A stretch of DNA of 22,068 nt from Candidatus Altarchaeota archaeon (GCA_016935655.1 JAFGQM010000011.1:1-22068), one strand, 5' to 3'; counted from the stretch's first letter, positions 1 to 7,361 are shown. Numbers and translations: made by a program. Notes: generated by a model from the sequence alone, not told the origin.

Positions 1-1
1 C

Positions 2-82
2 AAGGATTTGGACTTCTCCGGCGCCATAGGCATGGGCGACGTCATGATGATAACGCCCCTGTGGACGCAGAGCTGCACTTAG
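2..82 (+). CDS. 3' end of an unidentified gene (partial)
   Basis: An open frame enters from the left edge and stops with TAG at 80-82, leaving 26 residues. They are Gly/Met-rich and end in WTQSCT. The tail is too short to assign to a family. It is the last plus-strand coding sequence before a hairpin-rich gap, and the next gene runs the other way, so the two converge. It could be the C-terminus of any upstream housekeeping gene. The call rests only on the uninterrupted frame and the convergent arrangement. Confidence 0.4.
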   Translation, partial: KDLDFSGAIGMGDVMMITPLWTQSCT

Positions 83-100
83 AGCAGTGCCAGCCCGAGC

Positions 101-173
101 GTTTAAGGAGGTAGTTCCTTAGACCTACAAGCATAGGTGTTAGCTGAGCCCTTAAACTCACGCGTTTAAAGGG
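101..173. terminator. Hairpin cluster between convergent genes
   Basis: Three inverted repeats lie close together. GTTTAAGGA (101-109) faces TCCTTAGAC (116-124) with one mismatch. ACCTA (123-127) faces TAGGT (134-138). CCCTTAAAC (149-157) faces GTTTAAAGGG (164-173) with one unpaired base. The cluster sits between the ends of two converging genes, so a two-way terminator is the simplest reading. The GTTTAAGG/CCTTAAAC arms recur at 14159-14270 in the island, which makes a shared repeat or a small structured RNA possible. Confidence 0.4.
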
Positions 174-182
174 GGCAGGGGT

Positions 183-470
183 TCAGAATACCATGCTCAG
201 GAATATTATTATCGCCACGGCCCCCGCTATGGCCTGGTTGGCGCCCTTGGTGTAGAAGGCCAGGAGGGCGAATATGCCGAAGAGCACCGGGGTGGCGCCT
301 ATCTGGGCTGACACACCCACCCCGAAGACCATGGTCAGCCCCCACAGAGCGAGCATCAGGCCTGCGATGGCGTAGAGCGCCTTCTGGCCCGACCCCTTCA
401 GTTTGTCGGACTGGAAGATCAGGTACACCCCCAGCACCAGGGTCATCACCGAGAACAAGCTTATGGCCAT
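183..470 (-). CDS. Small multi-pass membrane protein, unknown function
   Basis: The 95-residue product is almost entirely hydrophobic. It has about four predicted membrane segments (roughly residues 2-18, 30-48, 55-72 and 76-95) and one basic loop, SDKLKGSGQK, after the first. No catalytic or binding motif is visible. The ATG at 470 follows an AT-rich stretch (tatataaaaac-type, 480-500) on the minus strand that could be its TATA box. It diverges from the DP1 gene starting at 559. I do not recognise the family. Strong hydrophobic periodicity in this frame and none in the competing frames make it a real gene rather than a shadow. Confidence 0.7.
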   Translation of the reverse strand: MAISLFSVMTLVLGVYLIFQSDKLKGSGQKALYAIAGLMLALWGLTMVFGVGVSAQIGATPVLFGIFALLAFYTKGANQAIAGAVAIIIFLSMVF

Positions 471-558
471 GCTCTGTTATATGCCTAAAAATATAAAAAC
501 TGTTTGGGCTCAGCGTAGAACCGGACAAGGTTTTTTTAATCTTTGCAGTTAAATCAGC

Positions 559-2124
559 ATGGAAGAAGGTTCCCTTCTGTCGTTCGGGTGGGAGGCGGGC
601 GCTGCAGCCGTGTCTGAGGAGCGACCCATGGAGGTCGTCGAGGAGGACAAGGAGGAGGAGCGCAAGAGGAAGAGGGTGTCGGAGGCGTTCCTGGGCTCCG
701 GCCTGCTGCTGAGCAACCTGGCCATCGACGTCATCCTGGAGAGGAACATAAGGCCTTCCAGGATAATAAAGGCCGCCAGGGAGAAGAACGTCTTCATGGT
801 CACTAAGGAGTTCATCGAGGAGTTCTTCCCCAAGGAGGAGAAGGAGGAATACTCGTTCGTCGTCAAAAAGGGTAAACCCGCCGCCGCTTCCCAGGTCGAG
901 GGGAAGCTCAGGTTGTACGAGAACCGGGACATAACCGGCAAGTCCACGTCCGAGGGGACGGTGGAGAACTTCATGGAGCTGTTCAGGGACAGGTACAAGC
1001 GCATCCGTTCAGTGTTGGAGGAGCGCCCGATGCTGAAGGACGTCGTCGATATAGCCAACGTGCAGAAATACGAGGGCGGGCAGGTCAAGATCATCGGGAT
1101 GGTGACCGCGCTGAGGGAGTCCAAGAAGGGCAATACCCTGATAGAGGTCGAGGACACCACGGGCAAGGCGCTCGTCGTCCACAGCGGGGATCTGAGGGAG
1201 ACCGGGACCCTCCTCGTCACCGACCAGCTCATAGGGGTCGTCGGGACCGTCAGGGGCGACCTCATACTGGCCAAGGAGATAATAGAGCCAGACATCCCAG
1301 CGACCAAGAAACAGCCAGAGTGCGACGAGCCGGTTTCGATCGCCTTCTTGTCAGACATACACGTGGGGTCCCTGCTGTTCAAGGAGGCAGAGTTCCAGCG
1401 CTTCCTGGGCTGGCTGAACCTGCAGGGAGACGGCAACCAAAGGCAGATCGCTCAGCAGGTCAAGTACCTGTTCATAGCCGGGGACCTCGTAGACGGGATA
1501 GGGATATACCCTAGCCAGGAGAGCGAGTTGTCGATACCCGATATCTACAAGCAGTACGACTACCTTGCGCGCCTGCTGGAGCAGATCCCGAGCTACATCG
1601 AGGTCATCGTCTCCGTCGGCAACCACGACGCCGTCCGCCGGTGCGAGCCACAGCCTAGCGTAAACGGCTACCTGGACTCGCTGAAGGAATTGCCCAACGT
1701 GCATCTCGTCGGCAACCCGGCGTGGGTCAACGCCCACGGCTTCGACGTGCTGATGTACCACGGGACTTCTATGGACGCGCTGATATCCTCCCTCTCGCAG
1801 CTCTCCTACTCGCAGCCGGAGCGGGCCCAGATAGAGTACCTGAAGAAGCGCCATCTGTCGCCCATCTACGGAACAAAGGAGCAGATCGCCCCGGAGGAGA
1901 GGGACTACATGGTCATCGACTCGGTGCCGGACATATTCCACTGCGGGCACGTCCACAAGAACGGCTACGCCAACTACAGAGGCGTCAGGGTGATAAACTC
2001 CGGGACATGGCAGGCGCAGACCGATTATCAACAACAACAGGGCCACATGCCGACCCCGTGCAAGGTCCCAATCCTGGATCTGCAGAACCTGCAGCTGAAG
2101 GTCATAAACTTCGAGGCCGGGTAG
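559..2124 (+). CDS. polB: DNA polymerase D (Pol II) small subunit DP1, MRE11-like 3'-5' exonuclease
   Basis: This is the exonuclease subunit of archaeal family D DNA polymerase, which pairs with the large DP2 subunit at the replication fork. The 521-residue protein has a charged N-terminus and a helical segment (about 45-100, ILERNIRPSRIIKAA). An OB-fold follows (about 165-250, GGQVKIIGMVTALRES), then a calcineurin-like phosphoesterase domain (260-510). All metal-site motifs are present: SDIHVGS (D266, H268), GDLVDG (D309), GNHD (N355, H356), YHG (H401) and GHVH (H464, H466). The C-terminal NSGTWQAQTDYQ stretch is typical of DP1. A TTTTTTTAAT box at about 531-540 lies some 22 bases before the ATG, so the mRNA is probably leaderless or nearly so. 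The DP2 gene is not in the window. The identification is firm. Confidence 0.97.
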   Translation: MEEGSLLSFGWEAGAAAVSEERPMEVVEEDKEEERKRKRVSEAFLGSGLLLSNLAIDVILERNIRPSRIIKAAREKNVFMVTKEFIEEFFPKEEKEEYSFVVKKGKPAAASQVEGKLRLYENRDITGKSTSEGTVENFMELFRDRYKRIRSVLEERPMLKDVVDIANVQKYEGGQVKIIGMVTALRESKKGNTLIEVEDTTGKALVVHSGDLRETGTLLVTDQLIGVVGTVRGDLILAKEIIEPDIPATKKQPECDEPVSIAFLSDIHVGSLLFKEAEFQRFLGWLNLQGDGNQRQIAQQVKYLFIAGDLVDGIGIYPSQESELSIPDIYKQYDYLARLLEQIPSYIEVIVSVGNHDAVRRCEPQPSVNGYLDSLKELPNVHLVGNPAWVNAHGFDVLMYHGTSMDALISSLSQLSYSQPERAQIEYLKKRHLSPIYGTKEQIAPEERDYMVIDSVPDIFHCGHVHKNGYANYRGVRVINSGTWQAQTDYQQQQGHMPTPCKVPILDLQNLQLKVINFEAG

Positions 2125-2138
2125 CTTGTTCAGATACC

Positions 2139-2591
2139 ATGACAATGAGGACCAGGAGGCAAATTTCTCGCAAGAGGAGACAAATAGGAGGGATGGTTTC
2201 ACTTCTGGGGAGAAAAACGGATAAGCCCTATTCTATGGAAAACTTTCATGAGGTCGTGTCCGAAGCCTTCACGAGGAAGCCTTTTGAATACCGAGGGGGC
2301 AGGAAAGTTCCTAACGAGGCTGTCAGGCCGGTCGCCCACTGGCTCATACATCAGGATATGAGGTCGTTGGGGATGAACCAATCCCAGCAATCTCAGCTAG
2401 GGAAATTGTTGTTGATGGCAGAGAGGGGGGATGTGCACCTTAATAAGAAACGTCTACCAAAACCAGTAGTAAGGAGAATGGATTCGATTGGCTTTACAGG
2501 CAACCTGGATGAATTATACGGTTTGTTCCAGAAAGTAAGGGTGAGGAAAAGGAACACAAGGGCTGATTATACACTCTGGCTCGATTCCTGA
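2139..2591 (+). CDS. Small basic protein of unknown function
   Basis: The 150-residue frame starts at an ATG 14 bases after the DP1 stop codon. It is strongly basic at the N-terminus (MTMRTRRQISRKRRQ) and near the C-terminus (KVRVRKRNTRAD). The middle (about residues 60-110) looks helical, and the protein ends DYTLWLDS. A second in-frame ATG at 2193 follows an AGGAGG stretch, but with too little spacing for a good ribosome site. The same frame stays open upstream inside DP1, but that part is a shadow. Codon use is more AT-rich than in DP1. The close spacing suggests co-transcription with polB. I do not recognise the family. Confidence 0.6.
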   Translation: MTMRTRRQISRKRRQIGGMVSLLGRKTDKPYSMENFHEVVSEAFTRKPFEYRGGRKVPNEAVRPVAHWLIHQDMRSLGMNQSQQSQLGKLLLMAERGDVHLNKKRLPKPVVRRMDSIGFTGNLDELYGLFQKVRVRKRNTRADYTLWLDS

Positions 2592-2633
2592 TCCGGGCTT
2601 GAGAACCAACCGTATCTAAATGAAAAAGTCCAT

Positions 2634-2729
2634 ATGGCTGGCTTTGCAGACAGATACATCAACAGATTGTTTGCAAAGGCCTTGGATGCCCTATGGGCGT
2701 ATAAAAAAATGAAGGAGAGGGTCCAGTGA
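2634..2729 (+). CDS. Possible 31-residue amphipathic small protein
   Basis: A short ATG-to-TGA frame encodes MAGFADRYINRLFAKALDAL followed by a Lys-rich end. It reads as one amphipathic helix. It lies in the 209-base gap before hxlB and has no clear ribosome site. A second ATG frame overlaps it from 2620. The coding call is weak; the gap may be only a promoter region. Confidence 0.25.
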   Translation: MAGFADRYINRLFAKALDALWAYKKMKERVQ

Positions 2730-2767
2730 ATTATGAAAATATTAGGGGATGATGCCTTTTGATAACC

Positions 2768-2800
2768 TACTTTTTATTCTAATCCCCTTAAACTATAAAC
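2768..2800 (+). promoter_or_regulatory. Likely TATA promoter of hxlB
   Basis: TACTTTTTATTCTAATCC is centred about 26-28 bases before the hxlB ATG at 2801. The gene probably has little or no 5' leader, as is common in archaea. Confidence 0.45.
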
Positions 2801-3400
2801 ATGGCTGAACCTGTCTGGATGCAGACCGTCAAGGAGATAGCGAACTACGCCATCCGCTCCGTGGAGGGCGTGGACGAGAAGAGCGTCGACGGGTTCATAA
2901 AGGCGCTCCTGAAGGCCAAGAGGGTGTTCATCTACGGCGCCGGCAGGAGCGGACTGGCCGCCAGGGCGTTCGCCATGCGACTCGTCCACCTGGATTTGCA
3001 CACATACGTCATCGGGGAGACCATAACGCCTGCGACCCACAAGGACGACATCTTCGTCTGCATATCCGGGAGCGGCGAGACCTCATCTGTCGTTGACTAT
3101 ACCAAGTCTGCGAAGAAAACAGGCGCCAAGATAGCCTGTATAACATCCTATCCGCAATCCACACTCGCGAGGATGGCTGATCTCGTTCTGTTGGTGAAGG
3201 GCAAGACCAAGATAGACGTCATCGACAAGAAGAAATACGAGGACCGCCAGGTGATGGGCGTCCACACCTCCCTGACGCCGATGGGGACGCTCTTCGAGGA
3301 CGTCGTGATGATATTCTTCGACGGCGTCATCGCGGAGATGATGTGCCAGCTGGACAGGAGCGAGGACCAGATGCTGATGAAGCACACTTGTGTCGAGTGA
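2801..3400 (+). CDS. hxlB: 6-phospho-3-hexuloisomerase (SIS-domain protein)
   Basis: The enzyme interconverts 3-hexulose 6-phosphate and fructose 6-phosphate. With hexulose-phosphate synthase it forms the ribulose monophosphate pathway, which many archaea run in reverse to make pentoses. The 199-residue protein has the usual family length and one sugar isomerase (SIS) domain. Two phosphate-binding loops are visible: IYGAGRSGLAAR (44-55) and CISGSGETSSV (87-97). The C-terminal TPMGTLFEDV helix start, typical of PHI proteins, is also present. It is cytoplasmic. The partner synthase gene is not next to it. It has its own TATA-like box and appears monocistronic. Confidence 0.92.
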   Translation: MAEPVWMQTVKEIANYAIRSVEGVDEKSVDGFIKALLKAKRVFIYGAGRSGLAARAFAMRLVHLDLHTYVIGETITPATHKDDIFVCISGSGETSSVVDYTKSAKKTGAKIACITSYPQSTLARMADLVLLVKGKTKIDVIDKKKYEDRQVMGVHTSLTPMGTLFEDVVMIFFDGVIAEMMCQLDRSEDQMLMKHTCVE

Positions 3401-3432
3401 GCGGTTTTTCTGTCTTTACCCTATAAAGTTAC

Positions 3433-3831
3433 ATGGCCCATTTTTGCGAGAGATGCTGGCACCATCCCAAAGCGGTCAGGATAAAACCTGAAAAGAGCTT
3501 CGGCATAACCTGCCCGACGGTCGGTGAGCCGGTCTCCGCAAAGCTGGAGCCCATCCCTGAAAATGCCACAAGGCCAGTTTCCGACTGTGTTAAGCACTTC
3601 TGCGAGGGCGGGAGGGGGGTCACAAGGAGGGCCCACGAACTGCACTCTGGGCTAAAAGACGGCCAGGGGGTGAGGGAGGGGGGCGTGACGTATGCAAAGG
3701 TCGGCCCGTACATTTTCTTTGTCAACGAGGGCAAGATAAGGAGGATCAACGAGGCTGGCGAGGTGCATGTCTGGGACGGCAGGGGGTGGATAGAGATGGG
3801 CAAGCCCGATCTGCGCCCCAGGGACCGATAG
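3433..3831 (+). CDS. Unknown protein with an N-terminal Cys-X2-Cys
   Basis: The 132-residue protein starts FCERCWHHP and has further cysteines at CPTVG, DCVKHFC and nearby, so it may bind a metal. The C-terminal half (about 80-125) looks like a small beta domain (YAKVGPYIFFVNEGKIRRI, then VHVWDGRGWIEM). Gene spacing is tight: it begins 32 bases after hxlB. The CTATAAAG at about 3420-3427 is too close to the ATG for a standard leaderless promoter, so it may be read with hxlB. I do not recognise the family. Confidence 0.65.
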   Translation: MAHFCERCWHHPKAVRIKPEKSFGITCPTVGEPVSAKLEPIPENATRPVSDCVKHFCEGGRGVTRRAHELHSGLKDGQGVREGGVTYAKVGPYIFFVNEGKIRRINEAGEVHVWDGRGWIEMGKPDLRPRDR

Positions 3832-3871
3832 CCCGTTTTTTAACAGAGCCCCTTTAGTTATTGCGACTCGA

Positions 3872-4774
3872 ATGAAACTCTGCGCGGTCTCCGGGAAGGA
3901 GTTTCGGATAATGGAGGACGTAGGGCCTGACCTCATATCCAAGGCAAAGGATGAGTTCGACTTTTTGTGGCTGGACGTCGAAAGCATAAGCCCGCAGAAC
4001 GAGAAGCTGCTTAAGGACGTCTTCGTGATAGACAGGTCCGGCGGCCCGCGGGTGGATATCACCGGGGACTACAACATCCTGCTGCTGGGCTACTACGACG
4101 ACTATATCAGGAAGGAGATCCAGGTCTATTTCTCGGACAGTTTCACGGTAACGGTGCACCAGGGCCCGGACGGCGTCTGCGACGAGGTGCTGGCCTCGAT
4201 GAACGAGATGATGCTCTCCGGCAGGCCGACCTCGGAGAGGCTGATCTACGGCTTCTTCCAGGGTGCCTTGGAGAAGGACCAGCAACAGCTTGCCAGCCTG
4301 GACAGTGGATTCAGGGGGCTCGTCAGCCAGATCAGGGCGGGTCAGGTGGACCTGGGTAGGATGTTTGCATTCAAGGACAAGATAAGGGGTCTGGGGAGGG
4401 TGGTTGCGGACACCAAGGGCCAGCTTTCGGACATCGCGCTCGAGGCGGAGCCCCTGCAGTTCATAGAGCATCCGGACATATTCAAGGTGCATTACGCCCA
4501 GTTCGCCGCTTTGAGCAGGGGGCTGGGCGAGCTACAGGAGCTCTCCGAAGAGCTGATGGAGAAGTCCATCTCCTCGCTGTGGAGGGTGCTGTCCGGCACG
4601 AGGCGCATAGCCGGCGGGCTTTCCTTCCTGTCGCTTGCCCTGGCTTCGGCGGTCCTCTACCTGGTGCTGTGGCCGAAGGACCTCTTCGGCATCTCCAGTT
4701 TGTACATATTCCCCCTGATAGTCATCATAGGCCTGGTCGGCTTCCTGCTGATGCAGAGAAGGATCAGCCTTTGA
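3872..4774 (+). CDS. CorA-like membrane protein lacking the GMN signature
   Basis: The 300-residue layout matches the CorA/MIT superfamily. An N-terminal alpha/beta cytoplasmic domain (1-110) is followed by a long helical region (115-235, MNEMMLSGRPTSERLIYGFF onward). Two C-terminal membrane helices follow (about 245-265 and 274-293), with the short tail MQRRISL. Normal CorA channels carry (Y/F)GMN at the end of the first membrane helix. Here the loop reads LWPKDLFGISS, so the selectivity motif is missing. It may therefore move a different ion, act as a non-conducting relative, or be highly diverged. The last 11 bases overlap the convergent fibrillarin gene. The fold call is good; the substrate is unknown. 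Confidence 0.7.
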   Translation: MKLCAVSGKEFRIMEDVGPDLISKAKDEFDFLWLDVESISPQNEKLLKDVFVIDRSGGPRVDITGDYNILLLGYYDDYIRKEIQVYFSDSFTVTVHQGPDGVCDEVLASMNEMMLSGRPTSERLIYGFFQGALEKDQQQLASLDSGFRGLVSQIRAGQVDLGRMFAFKDKIRGLGRVVADTKGQLSDIALEAEPLQFIEHPDIFKVHYAQFAALSRGLGELQELSEELMEKSISSLWRVLSGTRRIAGGLSFLSLALASAVLYLVLWPKDLFGISSLYIFPLIVIIGLVGFLLMQRRISL

Positions 4775-5417
4775 GCCTGCACACCACCAGCTCGTGGGAG
4801 TCGTCGTACGGCCTCAGATCGACGGATTCGGCGATTTCGAAGCTCCCCGAGAGCTCCCCCTTCACCTTCTCGAAGACCTCCTTCGGGCTCTTTACGGAAT
4901 CCACGCTCCTGGCCTTTATGGCGATCATCGCATACTCCCCGGGTTTAAGGAAAGTCCTAGCATTATTAATCAGAATCCCCGCCTGGTCCGGCTGGGCCAC
5001 GTCCTGGTATATCACATCCACACCCCCCACAAGATATTGATAAGCCTCCGGCCTGCGCGCGTCCTGGAGCATCGGGACCGTGTTGGGCCTCTTTTTGCAG
5101 ACATCGAGCAGCTTCCTCATGGAGGTCTCTGAGAACTCGACGCAGTAGACCCTGCCCTTCCTGCATATATCAGAGACGTGACTGGGTGTCGTACCGGTCG
5201 ATGCGCCCAGGTAGAGGACATTGGACTCCTCCTTAAACGGGAAGCTCCTTAAACCCTTCAGAATGGCCGCCGCCAGCTTGCTTCGGTGGGGGTTCCACAT
5301 CCTCAGCTCCTTGCCATCCTTCTCGACCAACTCCTCGCCGTAGACCCTGGACCCAGGGCTCAGGTTCTCTGTCGCGAGCGCCTTGCCGATCCTGTAGACC
5401 CCAGGGAATCCTTCCAT
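4764..5417 (-). CDS. flpA: Fibrillarin-like rRNA/tRNA 2'-O-methyltransferase
   Basis: This is the catalytic subunit of archaeal C/D-box guide ribonucleoproteins, which methylate ribose 2'-OH groups of rRNA and tRNA with SAM alongside Nop5 and L7Ae. The 217-residue protein has the archaeal length and no Gly-Arg-rich tail. The N-terminal beta region includes YGEELV and RMWNPHRSKLAAAI. The SAM site is VLYLGASTGTTPSH (67-80) and VEFS (93-96). The hallmark DVIYQDVAQPDQA is at 134-146, and the catalytic-lysine strand AIKARSVD is at 166-173. Nop5 is not adjacent in this window. A CTTTTATTTTTAAA box lies about 25 bases before the ATG, which suits leaderless transcription. Confidence 0.96.
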   Translation of the reverse strand: MEGFPGVYRIGKALATENLSPGSRVYGEELVEKDGKELRMWNPHRSKLAAAILKGLRSFPFKEESNVLYLGASTGTTPSHVSDICRKGRVYCVEFSETSMRKLLDVCKKRPNTVPMLQDARRPEAYQYLVGGVDVIYQDVAQPDQAGILINNARTFLKPGEYAMIAIKARSVDSVKSPKEVFEKVKGELSGSFEIAESVDLRPYDDSHELVVCRLKG

Positions 5418-5533
5418 CTGGCTAATTCCTTTTTTAAAAATAAAAGCGCCTTGGTCCAGTTATTTTGCGCAGTACAGCCTTTATGCTCTATCAGCTGTGC
5501 TCCGTCAACTTTACGGCAAGAACCCTACATGGT

Positions 5534-5582
5534 TGTAGTGTAACCGCTGCATGTTTTTAAGTTTCTTTCTGCGAAGAGTGCG
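5534..5582 (+). promoter_or_regulatory. Leftmost TGTAGTGTAACC motif with promoter of the DUF3800-like gene
   Basis: TGTAGTGTAACC (5534-5545) is followed after 7 bases by TTTTTAAG, then about 25 bases later by the ATG at 5583. The same motif-then-TATA order appears before several minus-strand island genes. This is the left edge of the motif-bearing island. Confidence 0.5.
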
Positions 5583-6089
5583 ATGATTATAGGGGTTGAC
5601 AGGGCCGGAGACGAGGGCAATTTCCCGATGTATTATGTGGCGGCTGAACTAAAGGACGGGAGCCTAATACGGGCTGTCACGGACCTGGTAAATGAAAGGG
5701 ACCCTAGGAAGGGTATGAAAAGGGAGCTTAAATCAACGGACTTAAAAGATGAAGAATTGCAATACCTGCTAGATAACTTCAAAGATAACTTCCGATACGA
5801 GGAGGTTCAAGGCAGAGAACTCAAGAAATTTAAGGAGTCGCATGCCAATGAGTCAAGAATCAGCGAGAAGTTTGCCTATAAGTGTTATAGGGAGGTTCTG
5901 AGAAAAATCGTGAAACCCGGGGACGAGGTGTGGTTATGTCGCGATTTGGATCCGGATTCAATGAAAAACATCAGATTCAAGCTAGGAATAAATCTCAAAA
6001 TTACTGTCAAACTGTCAAATCATGAGGGCAATGTAGTGATAGCTGACTGGATAGCTGGGGCTCTAAAAAGAAATCTCAAAAAGAATTAA
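5583..6089 (+). CDS. DUF3800-like protein (RNase H-like fold)
   Basis: The 168-residue protein opens with IGVDRAGDEGNF. This resembles the family's DESGD-type start, a first beta strand carrying acidic residues (D6, D10, E11). Further acidic positions are D121 in LCRDLDPD and D155 in the closing helix IADWIAGALKR, a typical DUF3800 C-terminal signature. That layout suggests an RNase H-like nuclease fold. DUF3800 genes are common in mobile and defence-rich regions, though their substrate is mostly unknown. It sits at the left edge of the repeat island on the plus strand, opposite to most island genes. The assignment is by motif, so it is moderately sure. Confidence 0.65.
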   Translation: MIIGVDRAGDEGNFPMYYVAAELKDGSLIRAVTDLVNERDPRKGMKRELKSTDLKDEELQYLLDNFKDNFRYEEVQGRELKKFKESHANESRISEKFAYKCYREVLRKIVKPGDEVWLCRDLDPDSMKNIRFKLGINLKITVKLSNHEGNVVIADWIAGALKRNLKKN

Positions 6090-6199
6090 GAGGAAACGAT
6101 CATCATTGCCGTATGGGGCCGCACTCGAAGGCGCATTCACCCATAAAGCTCCGACGTTCGATATAATTATGGATTACCCATATAAAAATTAAAAATTTC

Positions 6200-6249
6200 T
6201 TATGATAAGGACTTTAAATTCAAAAATTGAACCGATAAACTTATCATAA
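6200..6249. repeat. Inverted repeat TTATGATAAG ... CTTATCATAA
   Basis: Perfect 10-base arms (6200-6209 and 6240-6249) are separated by 30 bases. They lie within the AT-rich left end of the first long island repeat, in the gap after the DUF3800-like gene. They could form a hairpin or bind a dimeric protein. The rest of 6090-6200 shows no gene. Confidence 0.45.
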
Positions 6250-6330
6250 ACTTAGCTAGGCTAGGCTTTTTAAGATGTCAACGTCGGTGTAGTGCAACCG
6301 CTACTGTCGGGGTTTGGGCTGTAGTGTAAC
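6211..6330 (+). repeat. Island repeat copy 1
   Basis: The left half is AT-rich, followed by TCAACGTCGGTGTAGTGCAACC and then a second TGTAGTGTAAC 26 bases later. Bases 6283-6330 are identical to 6437-6484 in copy 2. Together, copies 1 and 2 fill the gap 6090-6487 with no gene between them, like an empty cassette. Confidence 0.8.
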
Positions 6331-6352
6331 TCCAAATCTGGGTTGGATGTTA

Positions 6353-6484
6353 TTTTTCAAGAACTTCAAATTCAACAATTTTTTGAATGGTTGGCTAGGC
6401 GTAAACATGCGATGCTGGGCTTTTTGGGACGGTGAAGTCGGTGTAGTGCAACCGCTACTGTCGGGGTTTGGGCTGTAGTGTAAC
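6353..6484 (+). repeat. Island repeat copy 2
   Basis: It begins TTTTTCAAGAACTTCAAATT, as copy 4 does, and contains ATTCAA/TTGAAT arms around a T-rich loop. It ends with two direct TGTAGTG(T/C)AAC motifs. The final AAC is three bases from the stop codon of the minus-strand gene to its right. Confidence 0.85.
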
Positions 6485-6487
6485 GAA

Positions 6488-6700
6488 CTAATCTTCTGAT
6501 AGCCTATCCTCAAACTCAGATAGCGCCTCGTCGCTGAGGGAGTCCCACTCTGCGAACTCCTTGCTCAAATCCATCTCCTTCTCCACACTGTCCAGATAAA
6601 ATAAGACTGCCCTTTTGACTATCTCCTTCTCCCCAAAGCCCAGCTTCTTAGATGCCGACTTCAGTTGGGCCCCCAAGGCCCCGGAGACCTGAACTTCCAT
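6488..6700 (-). CDS. Orphan antitoxin-like small protein
   Basis: The 70-residue protein has a short DNA-binding-like N-terminus (MEVQVSGALGAQLKSASKKL, then EKEIVKRAVLFYLDSVEKEM) and an acidic tail (WDSLSDEALSEFEDRLSED). This is the plan of ribbon-helix-helix or RelB-type antitoxins. No toxin frame lies next to it; both neighbours are repeats. It could be an orphan antitoxin, an anti-addiction copy, or a plain regulator. A TTTATAAA box at about 6724-6731 (minus sense) gives it its own promoter. Its stop lies three bases from a TGTAGTGTAAC motif. The coding call is good; the function is inferred. Confidence 0.65.
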   Translation of the reverse strand: MEVQVSGALGAQLKSASKKLGFGEKEIVKRAVLFYLDSVEKEMDLSKEFAEWDSLSDEALSEFEDRLSED

Positions 6701-6769
6701 TTTTGAATATTAGTCGGATTAGGTTTATAAATCATAAAAGCTGCGTGTAACTTCAACCACCCGTAATGA

Positions 6770-6889
6770 AATTGAAAATCAAAAGTAAACTCGCTTATGC
6801 TTTTTTACGATGTCAACTTCGGTGTAGTGTAACCGCGACTCTCGCAGGTTTTGCGAGGTGTAGTGTAATTGTAGTGTAACTGCGCGCAA
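6770..6889 (+). repeat. Island repeat copy 3
   Basis: It contains CTCGCTTATGC, GATGTCAACTTCGGTGTAGTGTAACC and then a doubled TGTAGTGTAA-TTGTAGTGTAAC, followed by TGCGCGCAA. The tandem doubling of the second motif (6860-6880) is unique to this copy. Confidence 0.8.
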
Positions 6890-6895
6890 GGGGGG

Positions 6896-7141
6896 CTATT
6901 TAAGCATCTTTATCAAATCCTTCTTGCTCACATGCGTCCACAGGCTGACTTTACTGAGAATATCGTTCAGGGTCCCCTTCGCAATTTCCTCGTGGGTAAT
7001 TATGGTTATCTTATGGGTCCCGATTGGCGTCTTCTTCTCCAACCTTATGTGGCTGCCCCGCTGTCTTATACTCACGTATCCCAAAGAATGCATCAGCTTG
7101 AGCAGCTTTTTTCCAGAAACCACAGGTTGTTTGTCGGACAT
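6896..7141 (-). CDS. hicA: HicA-type mRNA interferase toxin
   Basis: HicA is a small double-stranded-RNA-binding-fold toxin that cleaves mRNA and is neutralised by HicB. The 81-residue protein has the family opening VSGKKLLKLMHSLGY and the active-site GSH motif (G29, S30, H31). A basic RLEKKTPIG strand and the closing helix typical of HicA follow. It is a little longer than the usual 60-80 residues. Its start codon overlaps the stop of the upstream antitoxin in a TAATG junction, so the pair is translated together. Its 3' end lies near repeat copy 3. Confidence 0.88.
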   Translation of the reverse strand: MSDKQPVVSGKKLLKLMHSLGYVSIRQRGSHIRLEKKTPIGTHKITIITHEEIAKGTLNDILSKVSLWTHVSKKDLIKMLK

Positions 7142-7344
7142 TATGCTGGCACTTTAGTCGGTTTGAGCTCCATCATAGTCAGAATAGAGCTTTCTGGGAG
7201 CTTCTCCTCTTCCAGATGTAGGCTCACGGCTTCCCTCAGGTTCTCCATGACCTCGTCCAAGGTCTTGCCCTGTGTGAACACATCTATGTCGATTGTCCTC
7301 GCACAGTAATGTTCCCCGTCAAAGTATATCTCAGCCTTTATCAT
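7141..7344 (-). CDS. hicB: HicB-type antitoxin
   Basis: The 67-residue protein has the short HicB core: a beta strand (IKAEIYFDGEHYCARTIDID), the FTQGKTLDEVMENLREAV helix, and a tail without an obvious DNA-binding domain. HicB folds as a decayed RNase H and blocks the HicA toxin. It is the first gene of the HicBA pair. The minus-strand promoter is TGTAGTGTAACC (7388-7377) followed directly by TGGTTTTTATT, with the ATG at 7344 about 25 bases beyond. A compact HicB without a C-terminal DNA-binding part may rely on HicA binding for control. Confidence 0.82.
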   Translation of the reverse strand: MIKAEIYFDGEHYCARTIDIDVFTQGKTLDEVMENLREAVSLHLEEEKLPESSILTMMELKPTKVPA

Positions 7345-7361
7345 AATTAGATTTGATATCT

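Noticed and set aside
101..173. tRNA gene in the first gap
   Set aside because: Hairpins are present, but no acceptor stem, anticodon loop and T-loop pattern could be assembled.
1722..2138. Long N-terminal extension of the gene after DP1
   Set aside because: This part overlaps the DP1 phosphoesterase domain in another frame and has shadow-like Arg/Pro/Gly composition.
1351..2202. 283-residue minus-strand frame inside DP1
   Set aside because: It is opposite the conserved DP1 catalytic motifs and Val/Leu/Asp-rich as an antisense artefact.
4579..5040. 153-residue plus-strand frame across the CorA-fibrillarin junction
   Set aside because: It overlaps the ends of two well-supported genes and resembles neither family.
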